Assembly (NCBI GenBank): GCA_964574605.1
Contig: CAZNOK010000139.1
Location: 1 to 13,502, forward strand
DNA from: CAIKAP01 sp964574605
GTDB taxonomy: Bacteria > Verrucomicrobiota > Verrucomicrobiia > Palsa-1439
DNA length: 13,502 nt
Direction: 5' to 3'
Under the pieces are notes generated by a model, which was not told the origin of the DNA, did not search any database, and saw only the letters and a list, made by a program, of their open reading frames with translations. The position numbers were made by a program, and so were the translations under genes. Numbering within the stretch: the stretch's first letter is position 1; each line of letters begins with the position of its first letter. Below, in pieces: positions 1 to 7,786 of the stretch.

Positions 1-1898
1 CGTCGCTGTTGCGTGGGCGGGATGGGACGTTGTGGGTCGGCACACAGGGTGATTCATTGTGGCGACAGCGCCCGGACGGCAGCGTGTCTGCGGTGCAGGT
101 GGGAAAACGCGAAGGCATGTTGGCGCGGGGGATCAGCGCGTTGCTCGAAGATCGTCGCGGCCGGATTTGGGTGGGAACATGGAGGGGGCTAATGGAGGTG
201 AACAGGGATGGCAAGTTGGTGGCGGTAAGCTTTCGCGCGGGTGGAGCGTCGGCTTCTCGGGTGCCGCTGGACATGGTGCATTCGCTATGTGAGGATCGCG
301 CCGGCCGCGTGTGGGTTGGGTATCAACAGTTCGGGCTGGTTTGTTTTCATCCTGACAACCGGATCGAACATTTCGAGCAAAAAGACGGCGTGCCGGATGG
401 CGCAATCCTTGTGTTGCACGAGGACACAGCGGGCACGTTGTGGATGGGCACGACCAGCGGTCTGGCGCGCTGGCACGGGACGGAGCGGCATCAGTTCACG
501 ACAGCCAACGGCTTGGCGGATGATGTGATCCTGCAAATTCTCGAAGACGACGCCGGCGACCTGTGGCTGGGCACGCGTCGCGGTTTGATGCGGGTGCGCA
601 AGGGCGAGTTTGACGAGATCATCGCGGGGCGCAAAACGGTGGTCGCGGCACGTCGGTTGGGCTTGGAGGCCGGCATGGCCGACGAGGAGTGCACGGGCCG
701 GCTCGGCGCGCGGGCGGCGAAGACAGCCGATGGCCGTTTGTGGTTCCCCACAATGGAAGGCATCGTAATGGTTGATGTGCGCAAGATGATGCCGTTTATT
801 GCGCCTCCGTTCGTGTACGTGGAGGAAGTGCTGGCCAACGGGACGACAATGCCGCGGCGGCTGGGCGACCTGCGGTTGCCACGCGGGATGCGGGACGTGG
901 AGATTCGTTTCACCGCGCCGACATTCACGGCGCCAGAGCGCACGTACTTCAAGTTCCAGTTGGACGGCTACGATTCCATGTGGTCCCGTGCCACGACGGA
1001 ACGCTCGGCGCATTACCCGAAATTGTCCGCCGGCACGTACCGCTTCCGTGTGATCGCACGCGACCGCGACAGCGCATGGAGCAAACCGACGGCGCCGCTT
1101 GTCGTGGTCGTGCCGGCATTCTTTTGGGAAACAATGTGGTTCGCATTGGTGGCCACGGCAACAGCGCTGGCGCTGATTACTGTTGGCGTGGGGTTGTACT
1201 ACCGCCGCCGGGGCATGCGAGAGCTGCAGGAAATGGAACAGCGCACTGTGCTGGAGCGCGAACGCTCCCGCATCGCACGCGACATCCACGACGAGATCGG
1301 CGCGGGGCTGACACAGGTGGCGATGCTCAGCGAACTGGCGCAGGACGACGAAGCGCATCCCGGCGAGTTGCGGCAACATCTCGACGGTATTTTCCACCGG
1401 GCGCACGATCTGGCGCAGTCGTTGAACGAGATTGTCTGGGCCATCAACCCGGCCAACGACACGCTGGAGAGTTTCCTGTCCTACATCGGCGAGTTCGCGC
1501 AGGAGTTTCTGGGGGCGGCCAACTTGGCGTGCCGTCTCGAATTGCCAGACGATCCGCCGCCGTTGGCCATCTCCGCGTCGGTGCGCCATCACTTGTGTCT
1601 CGCGATCAAAGAGGCGCTTCACAACACCGTCAAGCACGCCGATGCCAGCGAAGTCCATTTGTGCGTGACGCTGGCGGGACGCGAGCTGACCGTCGCCATA
1701 CGGGACAACGGGCGCGGGTTTTCGACGGAGGACGCGCCGGGTGCCGGCGTGGGCCGTGACGGGTTGACGAATTTGCGCGCGCGCTTGGCGGAGATTGGCG
1801 GACGTTTTCAACAAGAGAGCCAGCCGGGCGGCGGCACGCGCACAATCCTATCGGTAGAACTGCCGACTTCCGCGATGATATCGGAGGCCGCAGAGTGA
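1..1898 (+). CDS. Sensor histidine kinase with Reg_prop beta-propeller and Y_Y_Y domain (5' partial)
   Basis: Membrane sensor kinase of a two-component system, cut at its N-terminus: the frame stays open to base 3, so the TTG at 9 is probably internal. Numbering from that TTG, at least six Reg_prop propeller blades are visible as repeats of the D-G-x-L/V-W-x-G type (about residues 5-255, e.g. DGTLWVG, GRIWVG, GRVWVG, GTLWMG, GDLWLG). A Y_Y_Y domain follows at about 268-368 and a single membrane helix at about 371-398. The HisKA_3 dimerisation box has the likely phospho-acceptor His427 in RDIHDE. The HATPase_c domain has an N-box around Asn539, DNGRG at 566-570 and GRDGL at 582-586. The propeller and Y_Y_Y are presumably periplasmic and detect a ligand, perhaps a glycan as in related Bacteroidota systems, but the ligand is not readable here. 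The stop overlaps the response regulator start by four bases, so the two form a cognate pair. Confidence 0.93.
   Translation, partial: SLLRGRDGTLWVGTQGDSLWRQRPDGSVSAVQVGKREGMLARGISALLEDRRGRIWVGTWRGLMEVNRDGKLVAVSFRAGGASASRVPLDMVHSLCEDRAGRVWVGYQQFGLVCFHPDNRIEHFEQKDGVPDGAILVLHEDTAGTLWMGTTSGLARWHGTERHQFTTANGLADDVILQILEDDAGDLWLGTRRGLMRVRKGEFDEIIAGRKTVVAARRLGLEAGMADEECTGRLGARAAKTADGRLWFPTMEGIVMVDVRKMMPFIAPPFVYVEEVLANGTTMPRRLGDLRLPRGMRDVEIRFTAPTFTAPERTYFKFQLDGYDSMWSRATTERSAHYPKLSAGTYRFRVIARDRDSAWSKPTAPLVVVVPAFFWETMWFALVATATALALITVGVGLYYRRRGMRELQEMEQRTVLERERSRIARDIHDEIGAGLTQVAMLSELAQDDEAHPGELRQHLDGIFHRAHDLAQSLNEIVWAINPANDTLESFLSYIGEFAQEFLGAANLACRLELPDDPPPLAISASVRHHLCLAIKEALHNTVKHADASEVHLCVTLAGRELTVAIRDNGRGFSTEDAPGAGVGRDGLTNLRARLAEIGGRFQQESQPGGGTRTILSVELPTSAMISEAAE
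1850..1867. promoter_or_regulatory. Degenerate 7-4-7 palindrome inside the kinase gene, before the response regulator start
   Basis: ATCGGTA-GAAC-TGCCGAC has the same 7-4-7 architecture as the intergenic palindromes, with two arm differences from GTCGGTA/TACCGAC. It encodes kinase residues SVELPT, so codon constraint or chance may explain it. It ends 27 bases before the GTG at 1895. If functional, it would suggest autoregulation of the response regulator. Confidence 0.25.
1883..1887 (+). promoter_or_regulatory. Ribosome binding site for the response regulator
   Basis: GGAGG lies inside the end of the kinase gene, seven bases before the GTG at 1895. It supports that non-ATG start and translational coupling with the kinase. 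Confidence 0.75.
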
Positions 1899-2545
1899 AG
1901 AAAGAGAGGCCCATCAGCGTTGCCATTGTCGAAGACGACCCGCAGGTGCGCCGGACGCTCGCGAACATCATTGAGCGCGCCGACGACTGCCGTTGTGTTG
2001 GCGAGTACGGCTCGGCGGAGGACGCGTTGGCGGGCATTCCGCAGCAGGCTCCGCAGGTGGTTCTGATGGACATTGACCTGCCCGGCATGAGCGGCGTGGA
2101 GTGCGTGCGCCACCTCAGCGAGCGTGCGCCGCAATCGCAGGTATTGATGTTGACCGTGTACAAGGACACCGACTCGATCTTTGACGCGCTCTCGGCCGGT
2201 GCCGTCGGCTACCTGGTCAAACCCGTGCGCGCCGCGCAGCTCGTCGAGGCGATTCGTGATGTGTATGGCGGCGGCGCGCCGATGACCAGCGGGATTGCGC
2301 GCAAAGTTGTTCAGCTTTTCCAGAAGAGCCGGCCGTCCGCGCAGGAAGTGGACACGCTTTCGCCGCGCGAACAGGAAGTGCTCAACTACCTCGCGCAAGG
2401 CTATCTGTACAAGGAGATCGCCGAGCGCACCGGCGCCAGTTACGCCACGATCCGGACGCACATTGAACGGATCTACCACAAACTGCACGTCCGTTCCCGC
2501 GGGCAAGCCGTTGCCCGCTATCTCGGACATGAGATGTCACAATAG
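1895..2545 (+). CDS. NarL/FixJ-family response regulator (REC + LuxR-type HTH)
   Basis: DNA-binding response regulator of 216 aa, the usual length for the NarL/LuxR class. The receiver domain spans about residues 7-125, with the acidic pocket Glu13-Asp14-Asp15, the likely phospho-acceptor Asp59 in VLMDIDLPGMSG, switch residue Thr87 and conserved Lys109. A linker leads to a LuxR-type helix-turn-helix at about 150-213, with the signature LSPREQEVLNYLAQGYLYKE and the recognition helix around ATIRTHIERIYHKL. GTG is chosen as start because it overlaps the kinase stop as GTGA and has GGAGG seven bases upstream. It is presumably phosphorylated by the preceding HisKA_3 kinase and then dimerises on an inverted-repeat site. 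The palindromes at 2555-2587 and 5111-5128 are candidate targets by proximity and symmetry only. No sigma-54 activator domain is present. Confidence 0.95.
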   Translation: MKKERPISVAIVEDDPQVRRTLANIIERADDCRCVGEYGSAEDALAGIPQQAPQVVLMDIDLPGMSGVECVRHLSERAPQSQVLMLTVYKDTDSIFDALSAGAVGYLVKPVRAAQLVEAIRDVYGGGAPMTSGIARKVVQLFQKSRPSAQEVDTLSPREQEVLNYLAQGYLYKEIAERTGASYATIRTHIERIYHKLHVRSRGQAVARYLGHEMSQ

Positions 2546-2554
2546 CGCGATATT

Positions 2555-2587
2555 GTAGGTAGTTTTACCGACGGTAGTTCTACCGAC
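2555..2587. promoter_or_regulatory. Two tandem overlapping 18-bp palindromes (candidate operator)
   Basis: Copy one (2555-2572) reads GTAGGTA-GTTT-TACCGAC, with six of seven arm positions pairing. Copy two (2570-2587) reads GACGGTA-GTTC-TACCGAC, also with one mismatched arm pair. They overlap by three bases. Seen differently, a 15-base unit GGTAGTTYTACCGAC occurs twice head to tail with one difference. They sit 10-42 bases after the response regulator stop and end 51 bases before the YfhO-like start. A third copy precedes the next membrane glycosyltransferase gene. The tandem duplication and conserved spacer fit a protein-binding site, but a weak terminator (copy two is followed by TTTT) or a dispersed repeat cannot be excluded. 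Confidence 0.55.
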
Positions 2588-2638
2588 TTTTGGAACGCAG
2601 GGTATGCATCTAACCTTATCTCAATCCTTCCATACGAA

Positions 2639-5101
2639 ATGGAGATTCTCGCGGAACAAAGTCTGCCCAAAGCCGTGCCATCGTTGGTTCGGGAGCCTCC
2701 TTCGAGCCGGCCGAAGGCAGCAATATACGGACACGCCGTCGCACTGACGGCGCTGGCGGGATTTATTGGATGCTTCTATTGGGATTACCTCGCCGGCACA
2801 GGATTCATCTGGGAGGATGCGCTACGGTGGTATTATCCGGTCGCCAACCACTTCTGTTCGGCAATGGCTGACGGGCGGTTCCCGTTTTGGATGCCGACCA
2901 TCCAGAACGGGATGCCGTTGTACACCGATGTGCAGGCATCGTTCTATTATCCGTTGCTTTGGGTTCTGATACCGTTCGCGCACGGCGGGGAACTGTCGTT
3001 CTTGGCGTACCAGTGGTACATCGTGCTGCATATCCTGATGGGCGGAGTGTTCATGTATTGGTTTCTGGTACGCCATCAACTCCGTCCACTGGCGAGTCTG
3101 CTGGGGGCCATCACGTTTTGTTTTTCAGGTTTCATGTCGTTGCGCGTGATCCATGTCCCGATGCTGCAGGTATACGCATGGCTGCCTCTTCAACTGTTGC
3201 TGGTTGAGAAATGCGTTGCGGGGAGACAGGCGCGGAACTACGGTTTGTTGACAGCGGTGTTGGTGCTGGCATGCCTTGCCGGGTTTCCACAAGTGATGCT
3301 CTACAACAGCTTGTTTGTGGTCGCGTACTGGTTTTATTGCGCCTATCAGGCCGCGGCGCGGGAAACGCCCAGGGCATGGCGAGCCATCGTGCGACAACTG
3401 GCAATCGAGTCATTGCGAATGGCCGGTGTGTTTGCGTCGGTGTTGATATTGACGGCATTCCAGTTCCTGCCGTCCATGGAACACTGGGCGATGAGCCAGC
3501 GCGAGAAATGGGATTACAGCCGCATTACGGATCATTCTCTGCCGTGGCATTTACTGATTCATTTCTTGGTTCCGAATTTCTTCGGCGTGATCAATTACGC
3601 CTATAGTATGCACGTGTTGATTAATGCTGTGCCGTTCTGGGCGTATGACATGTCTGTTCGCGACGCGGCTTTCTACGGCTTTGCCCCGTGGCAATACATC
3701 GAGTTTTCGGCCTATGCGGGACAACTGGCGGTTGTGGCGCTGGCGGGGTTGGCGCTGAACTGGAAACAAATGCGGCGCAACGTGGCGATGTTCTTTGTGA
3801 TGGGCTGGTTGGTGGCGCTCTGGTTCATGCTGGGACGGTATGGTGGATTGTTTTCCGTGTTGTACCACATCGTGCCGGGTGTCTCCTTGTTTCGTGGACC
3901 GGCGCGGATGTCCTGTGTAGTGGATTTCTGCGCGGCGGTCATGGTCGCGATGTTTGTGGCCTCGTGGACATCCCAATCCGCGGCGCAACGGAGGAAACCA
4001 TTATTGGTGGTTTTGGGGTTATATGTGGTGGGGATATGTTGTTTTTTTGCGTGGGGCCAGCGATTGTTCCCTCAACTTCAGAATCTGGTTTGTGCCCGCT
4101 TTGCCGTCAAAGAAACGCTTCTGTGCATGGCGTTGTTTGCAGGAATCGCTGTCTGCCTCTGGGGATTGCAGCGATGGCGAAAGCAATGGCAGCGTTTCAT
4201 GTGCAGCACAGGCTTGGCGGCGCTGGTTTTCACCGATTTACACCATGCCTATGCGCATTTTCACGAGGGTTGGAGCAATCCGATTGGCTACTTCAACCTA
4301 AACTTCGATGCACTCCGGTATGTCAAACAAACCATCGACCAAATGACCAAGGGAAGCGGACCGGTGCGCTTCGCCCAGATGGTAGATGGCAGGGAGCGGG
4401 CCGAATTCCTTTGGGATCAAAACGCGGCTTTTATACACGAGGATCTGGAAATACCGGGTGGCTACACCACTTTTATTCTCCGACATATCCAGATGTTCCA
4501 GCGCATCCAGAACATGGAAACACAGCTTGACCTCCAAAACGTCCGCCTGATTGCCGACCTCAATACCACCACCCATCAGGCAGAGTTGAAACCCCGCTAC
4601 ACTTGGCTTCCGCGCGCCCTGTTTTACGACGATATCAAAGCCTACCCGTCCGACGAAGCTATTCTCCACGATCTCAATGCCGGCGTCCTCAATTACCATC
4701 ATACGCTTGCGGTTCTTGCGTCTGACTATGGAAACGCCGTGCAACGCCACGTTTTCAATCCGCTTCATGAACCAGCCCGCGTCGCGCTGACCCGCATCTC
4801 CCCGGAATGCATCAGAATCCACTACACCGTCAGCCGTCCCGGCGTTATCTTCGTCTCGCAATCCTTCTACCCTGGGTGGGAGGCGGTCGACAGGGTCGGG
4901 AAATCACATCAAATCCTCCGTGCCTTCATCGCCTTCACCGGCGTTGTGATTCCAACCGCTGGCACCGGTGAAGTCACTCTTCGCTTTCGTCCCATGAGCT
5001 TTCGAATTGGGGTAGCTGTCAGTGTCGCGGCTGCGCTCGCCCTCGTTGTATTCTACAGTTTTCTTCACAGGCGTGAAAGACGTGCGCTTCGAGACATCTG
5101 A
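2639..5101 (+). CDS. YfhO-like polytopic membrane protein (predicted GT-C-type glycosyltransferase)
   Basis: Protein of 820 aa with many hydrophobic segments between about residues 28 and 533, a large hydrophilic extracytoplasmic region (about 540-785) and a final helix at about 786-812 before a basic tail (HRRERR). Features typical of the YfhO family (bacterial membrane protein YfhO, PF09586) are an early acidic motif WEDALRWYYP (Glu59-Asp60), then FPFWMPTIQNGMP, GFPQVMLY near 215, FRGPARM near 418, and a C-terminal domain with the hallmark SQSFYPGWEAV followed by a short beta-sandwich-like stretch. In Firmicutes, YfhO transfers sugar from polyprenyl phosphate onto lipoteichoic acid, with a GT2 partner making the donor. 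The acceptor here is unknown. The ATG at 2639 lacks a clear Shine-Dalgarno sequence. Two palindromes lie just upstream. Codon choice shifts from G-ending to C-ending towards the C-terminal third. Confidence 0.85.
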   Translation: MEILAEQSLPKAVPSLVREPPSSRPKAAIYGHAVALTALAGFIGCFYWDYLAGTGFIWEDALRWYYPVANHFCSAMADGRFPFWMPTIQNGMPLYTDVQASFYYPLLWVLIPFAHGGELSFLAYQWYIVLHILMGGVFMYWFLVRHQLRPLASLLGAITFCFSGFMSLRVIHVPMLQVYAWLPLQLLLVEKCVAGRQARNYGLLTAVLVLACLAGFPQVMLYNSLFVVAYWFYCAYQAAARETPRAWRAIVRQLAIESLRMAGVFASVLILTAFQFLPSMEHWAMSQREKWDYSRITDHSLPWHLLIHFLVPNFFGVINYAYSMHVLINAVPFWAYDMSVRDAAFYGFAPWQYIEFSAYAGQLAVVALAGLALNWKQMRRNVAMFFVMGWLVALWFMLGRYGGLFSVLYHIVPGVSLFRGPARMSCVVDFCAAVMVAMFVASWTSQSAAQRRKPLLVVLGLYVVGICCFFAWGQRLFPQLQNLVCARFAVKETLLCMALFAGIAVCLWGLQRWRKQWQRFMCSTGLAALVFTDLHHAYAHFHEGWSNPIGYFNLNFDALRYVKQTIDQMTKGSGPVRFAQMVDGRERAEFLWDQNAAFIHEDLEIPGGYTTFILRHIQMFQRIQNMETQLDLQNVRLIADLNTTTHQAELKPRYTWLPRALFYDDIKAYPSDEAILHDLNAGVLNYHHTLAVLASDYGNAVQRHVFNPLHEPARVALTRISPECIRIHYTVSRPGVIFVSQSFYPGWEAVDRVGKSHQILRAFIAFTGVVIPTAGTGEVTLRFRPMSFRIGVAVSVAAALALVVFYSFLHRRERRALRDI

Positions 5102-5110
5102 CACACCGCT

Positions 5111-5128
5111 GTCGGTAATTCTACCGAC
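5111..5128. promoter_or_regulatory. Perfect 7-4-7 palindrome (candidate operator or terminator)
   Basis: GTCGGTA-ATTC-TACCGAC is a perfect 7-base inverted repeat with a 4-base centre, in the 59-base spacer between the YfhO-like and TMTC-like genes. The core GGTANTTCTACCGACTTT is shared with the second copy at 2570-2587, including the trailing bases. It starts 9 bases after the upstream stop and ends 32 bases before the GTG at 5161. It could be an operator for the downstream five-gene run. The hairpin followed by TTT could also act as a weak intrinsic terminator. Confidence 0.55.
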
Positions 5129-5160
5129 TTTCAGGCTTTGCCCTTCATCCGTAACGTGAT

Positions 5161-7044
5161 GTGCTTATGTGGCGGTGTCATGAGAGCCGTGTCACGCGAG
5201 GAAACGTTTCCCTGTTCCGGTGGATTGCGTGTGGCATTCTGCTGGCAGTGGGGGTGGTTCTTTATGCGTACACGTTGTCGTTTCCCTTCGTCTTCGACGA
5301 TCACATTTATCTGGTCAATAATCCGCTTGTAAAAGACGCCGGCAGTTTTTCGTTCATGCGGGATTTCTCCACGTTTGTGGCCGCGCCGAAGAACATGGGG
5401 CTGGATCCTGACCTGTCCACCAATTTCATTCTGCGCCCGGTCGCCTATCTTACGTTCCACCTCAACTACGCCGTGGATGGCCTGCGTCCCCGTGGATATC
5501 GGGCGGTGAACATCGCACTCCACTGTCTGAACGCCATCCTGTTGTTTCAGGTTCTCTGGCGCCTTCTTGGCACATCGCAAAAACGTGGCGATCTCTCCCA
5601 TGTTTCGGTAGGCTTCATCGCGTTCGGTTCCGCTCTTCTGTTTCTGGTGCATCCTCTCCAGACCGAATCGGTGACCTACATCGTGCAGCGGTTCACCTCG
5701 CTGGGAGTCTTCTTCTATCTCTTGACGATTCTGACGCACCTGCTGGCCGGTGCGGCGTCCAATTGGAAAACCGCATGGTTGTGGCGGGCCGGCTCCGTCG
5801 TGGCGCTTGTCTTGGGAATGCTCTCGAAAGAGGAAGTGTTCACCGCGCCTTTCCTGCTGATCGCGCTGGACTGGCTGGTGATGGGCGCGCCCCTGAAAGT
5901 CGCCCTCAAACGCGCGTGGCCGCATCTGCTCTGTCTGCCGATTATTCCTCTTCTCATTGTTCTGACTTCCCACGCCCAACACGGTGGCAACCTGACTCTC
6001 GCGGGAGCGGTCAACATCGTAAACCCTCATGCCTATTCGTCGTACCACTACGCTCTGACCCAGCTCAGCGTGGTGCTGTTGTATCTGCGGCTGATCATGT
6101 TCCCCGCCGGGCTCAATCTCGATTGGGAATATCCGTTGTCAACTTCCTTGCTGGAAGGCCGCGTCCTGATCTCCGCTGCACTGATCATTGTGCTCGTTGC
6201 CGGTTCCTGGCTGTGGTGGCGTATCCGGCGGACGGATGTGCGGTGCGCGCTGATCTTTGTTTCAGTAATCTGGTATTTCACAACTCTGGCAATTTCCTCC
6301 AGTGTGCTTCCTCTGCCGGACCTCATATGCGAACATCGTTGTTACCTTGCCTCCATCGGTGCTGTCTGCGCGTTGGTTTGCTGCGTGGACCTGCTGCGAA
6401 GCCGCCTCGCACACGTGCGTGTCGTACGGTTCATCGTCCCTGCTGCCACTGTGGTGTGGGTTCTGGCCTTGAGTGCGGCCACGGTTGCACGGAACAACGT
6501 GTGGCGTTCTGAACTCACGATCTGGAACGATACGATAACCAAGAGCCCCCACAAAGGCCGTGCATGGAGTAATCTTGGCGTCGCATACCACGAACATGGC
6601 AAGCCGCAGGAGGCGATTTCCTGCTTCCGGAAAGTCATCCAGCTTGACCCGCGGTACCTCGTTGGTTACCAGAACCTCGGTGTCGCGCTTAACAGTGTGC
6701 GCCAATATCAGGAGGCGTTCGTTGTGTCACAACTCGGCCTTCGTTATGAACCGAACTGCGCGCCGCTGCATTTCAACATGGGCGTCTCCTGTTACGGTCT
6801 GGGACAAACCTCCAACAGCATCCAGTCGCTCACCCAAGCTATTACGATTTGCCCGAGACATGTGTTGGCACACGTCTGGTTGGCTGGGATTCACTCCGAC
6901 CTCCGACAATACGACACGGCACTGAAACACTACAGGATTGCAGCCTCGCTTTCCCCTTCAAACTCGACAATCCAACAGATGCTGAAACGGACGGAACTTT
7001 TGATCCGTCCGCCTACCCCTGTTTTGACATTGAACCTTCGGTGA
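5161..7044 (+). CDS. TMTC-like polytopic membrane protein with C-terminal TPR repeats (predicted glycosyltransferase)
   Basis: Protein of 627 aa. The N-terminal two thirds (to about residue 440) is a multi-helix membrane region resembling bacterial TMTC/PMT-like GT-C proteins. It has a first helix at about 21-40 and then the extracytoplasmic acidic motif FVFDDHIYLVNNP (Asp46-Asp47), the usual metal/donor site position in GT-C enzymes. Further family-like motifs are NFILRPVAYLTFHLNY, VHPLQTESVTYIVQR and LSKEEVFTAPFLLIALDW. About residues 460-605 form four TPR repeats (AWSNLGVAYHEHGKPQEAI and successors). By analogy it would transfer a sugar from a polyprenyl-phosphate donor to protein or glycan; substrates are unknown. 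The start is uncertain: GTG at 5161 or ATG at 5167, neither with a good Shine-Dalgarno; the ATG at 5159 is in another frame that closes early. It is the first gene of a packed five-gene run. Confidence 0.85.
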   Translation: MLMWRCHESRVTRGNVSLFRWIACGILLAVGVVLYAYTLSFPFVFDDHIYLVNNPLVKDAGSFSFMRDFSTFVAAPKNMGLDPDLSTNFILRPVAYLTFHLNYAVDGLRPRGYRAVNIALHCLNAILLFQVLWRLLGTSQKRGDLSHVSVGFIAFGSALLFLVHPLQTESVTYIVQRFTSLGVFFYLLTILTHLLAGAASNWKTAWLWRAGSVVALVLGMLSKEEVFTAPFLLIALDWLVMGAPLKVALKRAWPHLLCLPIIPLLIVLTSHAQHGGNLTLAGAVNIVNPHAYSSYHYALTQLSVVLLYLRLIMFPAGLNLDWEYPLSTSLLEGRVLISAALIIVLVAGSWLWWRIRRTDVRCALIFVSVIWYFTTLAISSSVLPLPDLICEHRCYLASIGAVCALVCCVDLLRSRLAHVRVVRFIVPAATVVWVLALSAATVARNNVWRSELTIWNDTITKSPHKGRAWSNLGVAYHEHGKPQEAISCFRKVIQLDPRYLVGYQNLGVALNSVRQYQEAFVVSQLGLRYEPNCAPLHFNMGVSCYGLGQTSNSIQSLTQAITICPRHVLAHVWLAGIHSDLRQYDTALKHYRIAASLSPSNSTIQQMLKRTELLIRPPTPVLTLNLR

Positions 7045-7048
7045 GCAC

Positions 7049-7786
7049 TTGAACCTGTCCGAATTCCAGAACATGGCCCGTGCCGAACAGACACACTGGT
7101 GGTATACGGGCATGGCCGCCATCGCCGCCGACTGGCTAAGGCGGTTGCCCGATCGTACGAGGGGATTCGTCTTGGATGCTGGCTGCGGGACTGGCGGGAG
7201 TTTGGGGTGGCTGACGCAATTCGGCCGGCCGTGTGGGGTGGATGTGCATCCGGTGGCGTTGCAGTTGGCGACTTGGCACGGTTGCCCGTGGCTCGTGCAG
7301 GCGGACGTGCAGGCGTTGCCGTTCGCCGCCGCTCGCTTCAACATCGTGACTGCCTTTGACGTGCTGTATCACGATCGCGTCGCCAGCGACTGGGATGCCC
7401 TGCGCGAGTTGGCGCGCGTGTTGCGGCCCGGCGGCTGGCTGTTGCTGCGCCTGCCAGCTTATGATTGGCTGCGGGGCGCGCACGACTTTACCGTCCACAC
7501 CCGGCGCCGCTATACCTGCAAGGAAGTGTCCACGAAACTGCGGGCGGCCGGGTTGCACCCGGTCCGTGTGACCTACGCGAACACCCTGCTGTTCCCGTTG
7601 GCGGCCGTCTGGCGTCTGCTGCAGCGCAAATGCGCCACGCGGCCTGCCAGCGATGTTCGTCCGCTGCCCGCGTGGTTGAACCGGCTGCTGGAATTGTGTC
7701 TGCGCGCCGAGGGCGTCTGGTTGCGCCGGCGGTCGCTGCCGTTTGGCCTTAGCGTCATGGCCCTCGCACAAAAGGATGTCCCATGA
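7049..7786 (+). CDS. Class I SAM-dependent methyltransferase
   Basis: Cytosolic methyltransferase of 245 aa with a Rossmann-type SAM fold. Motif I is VLDAGCGTGG (residues 41-50), and the acidic residue ending strand 2 is Asp65 in GVDVHP. Motif II/III lies around ADVQALPF, followed by FDVLYH, and the post-motif LRELARVLRPGGWLLLRLPAYD is standard for Methyltransf_11-type enzymes. The early HWWYTGM matches a subfamily commonly found in polysaccharide clusters that begins with an E-x-x-HWW motif. The likely target is a sugar or lipid-linked glycan, but the acceptor is not determined. TTG at 7049 is taken as start, four bases after the upstream stop with GGTGAG just before it; ATG at 7073 would still keep the HWW motif. 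The end overlaps the GT2 start as ATGA, indicating coupling. Confidence 0.88.
   Translation: MNLSEFQNMARAEQTHWWYTGMAAIAADWLRRLPDRTRGFVLDAGCGTGGSLGWLTQFGRPCGVDVHPVALQLATWHGCPWLVQADVQALPFAAARFNIVTAFDVLYHDRVASDWDALRELARVLRPGGWLLLRLPAYDWLRGAHDFTVHTRRRYTCKEVSTKLRAAGLHPVRVTYANTLLFPLAAVWRLLQRKCATRPASDVRPLPAWLNRLLELCLRAEGVWLRRRSLPFGLSVMALAQKDVP

Noticed and set aside
285..1814. 509-residue open frame on the minus strand opposite the kinase gene
   Set aside because: It is the antisense shadow of a GC-rich gene. The + strand frame has coherent Reg_prop, HisKA_3 and HATPase motifs, while this one is rich in R/H/Q with no recognisable domain.
1808..2530. 240-residue minus-strand frame opposite the response regulator
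   Set aside because: No domain signal; the opposite strand encodes a clear REC-HTH protein with all key residues.
2588..2609. Possible sigma-54 or sigma-70 promoter elements (TTGGAA, TATGCAT) before the YfhO-like gene
   Set aside because: GG to GC spacing is 14 rather than 12 bases for sigma-54, and the -35/-10-like boxes are only 7 bases apart, so neither matches a standard promoter.
5111..5131. Intrinsic terminator after the YfhO-like gene
   Set aside because: The 7-bp hairpin followed by TTT is suggestive, but the T-run is short, the stem is only moderately GC-rich, and the conserved loop and tandem relatives upstream suggest sequence recognition. Kept as an alternative reading, not annotated as a terminator.
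5138..5332. Short + strand frame covering the start of the TMTC-like gene
   Set aside because: It closes after 64 codons and carries no TMTC motif. The frame from 5161 has the DDHIYL motif and continues for 627 codons.
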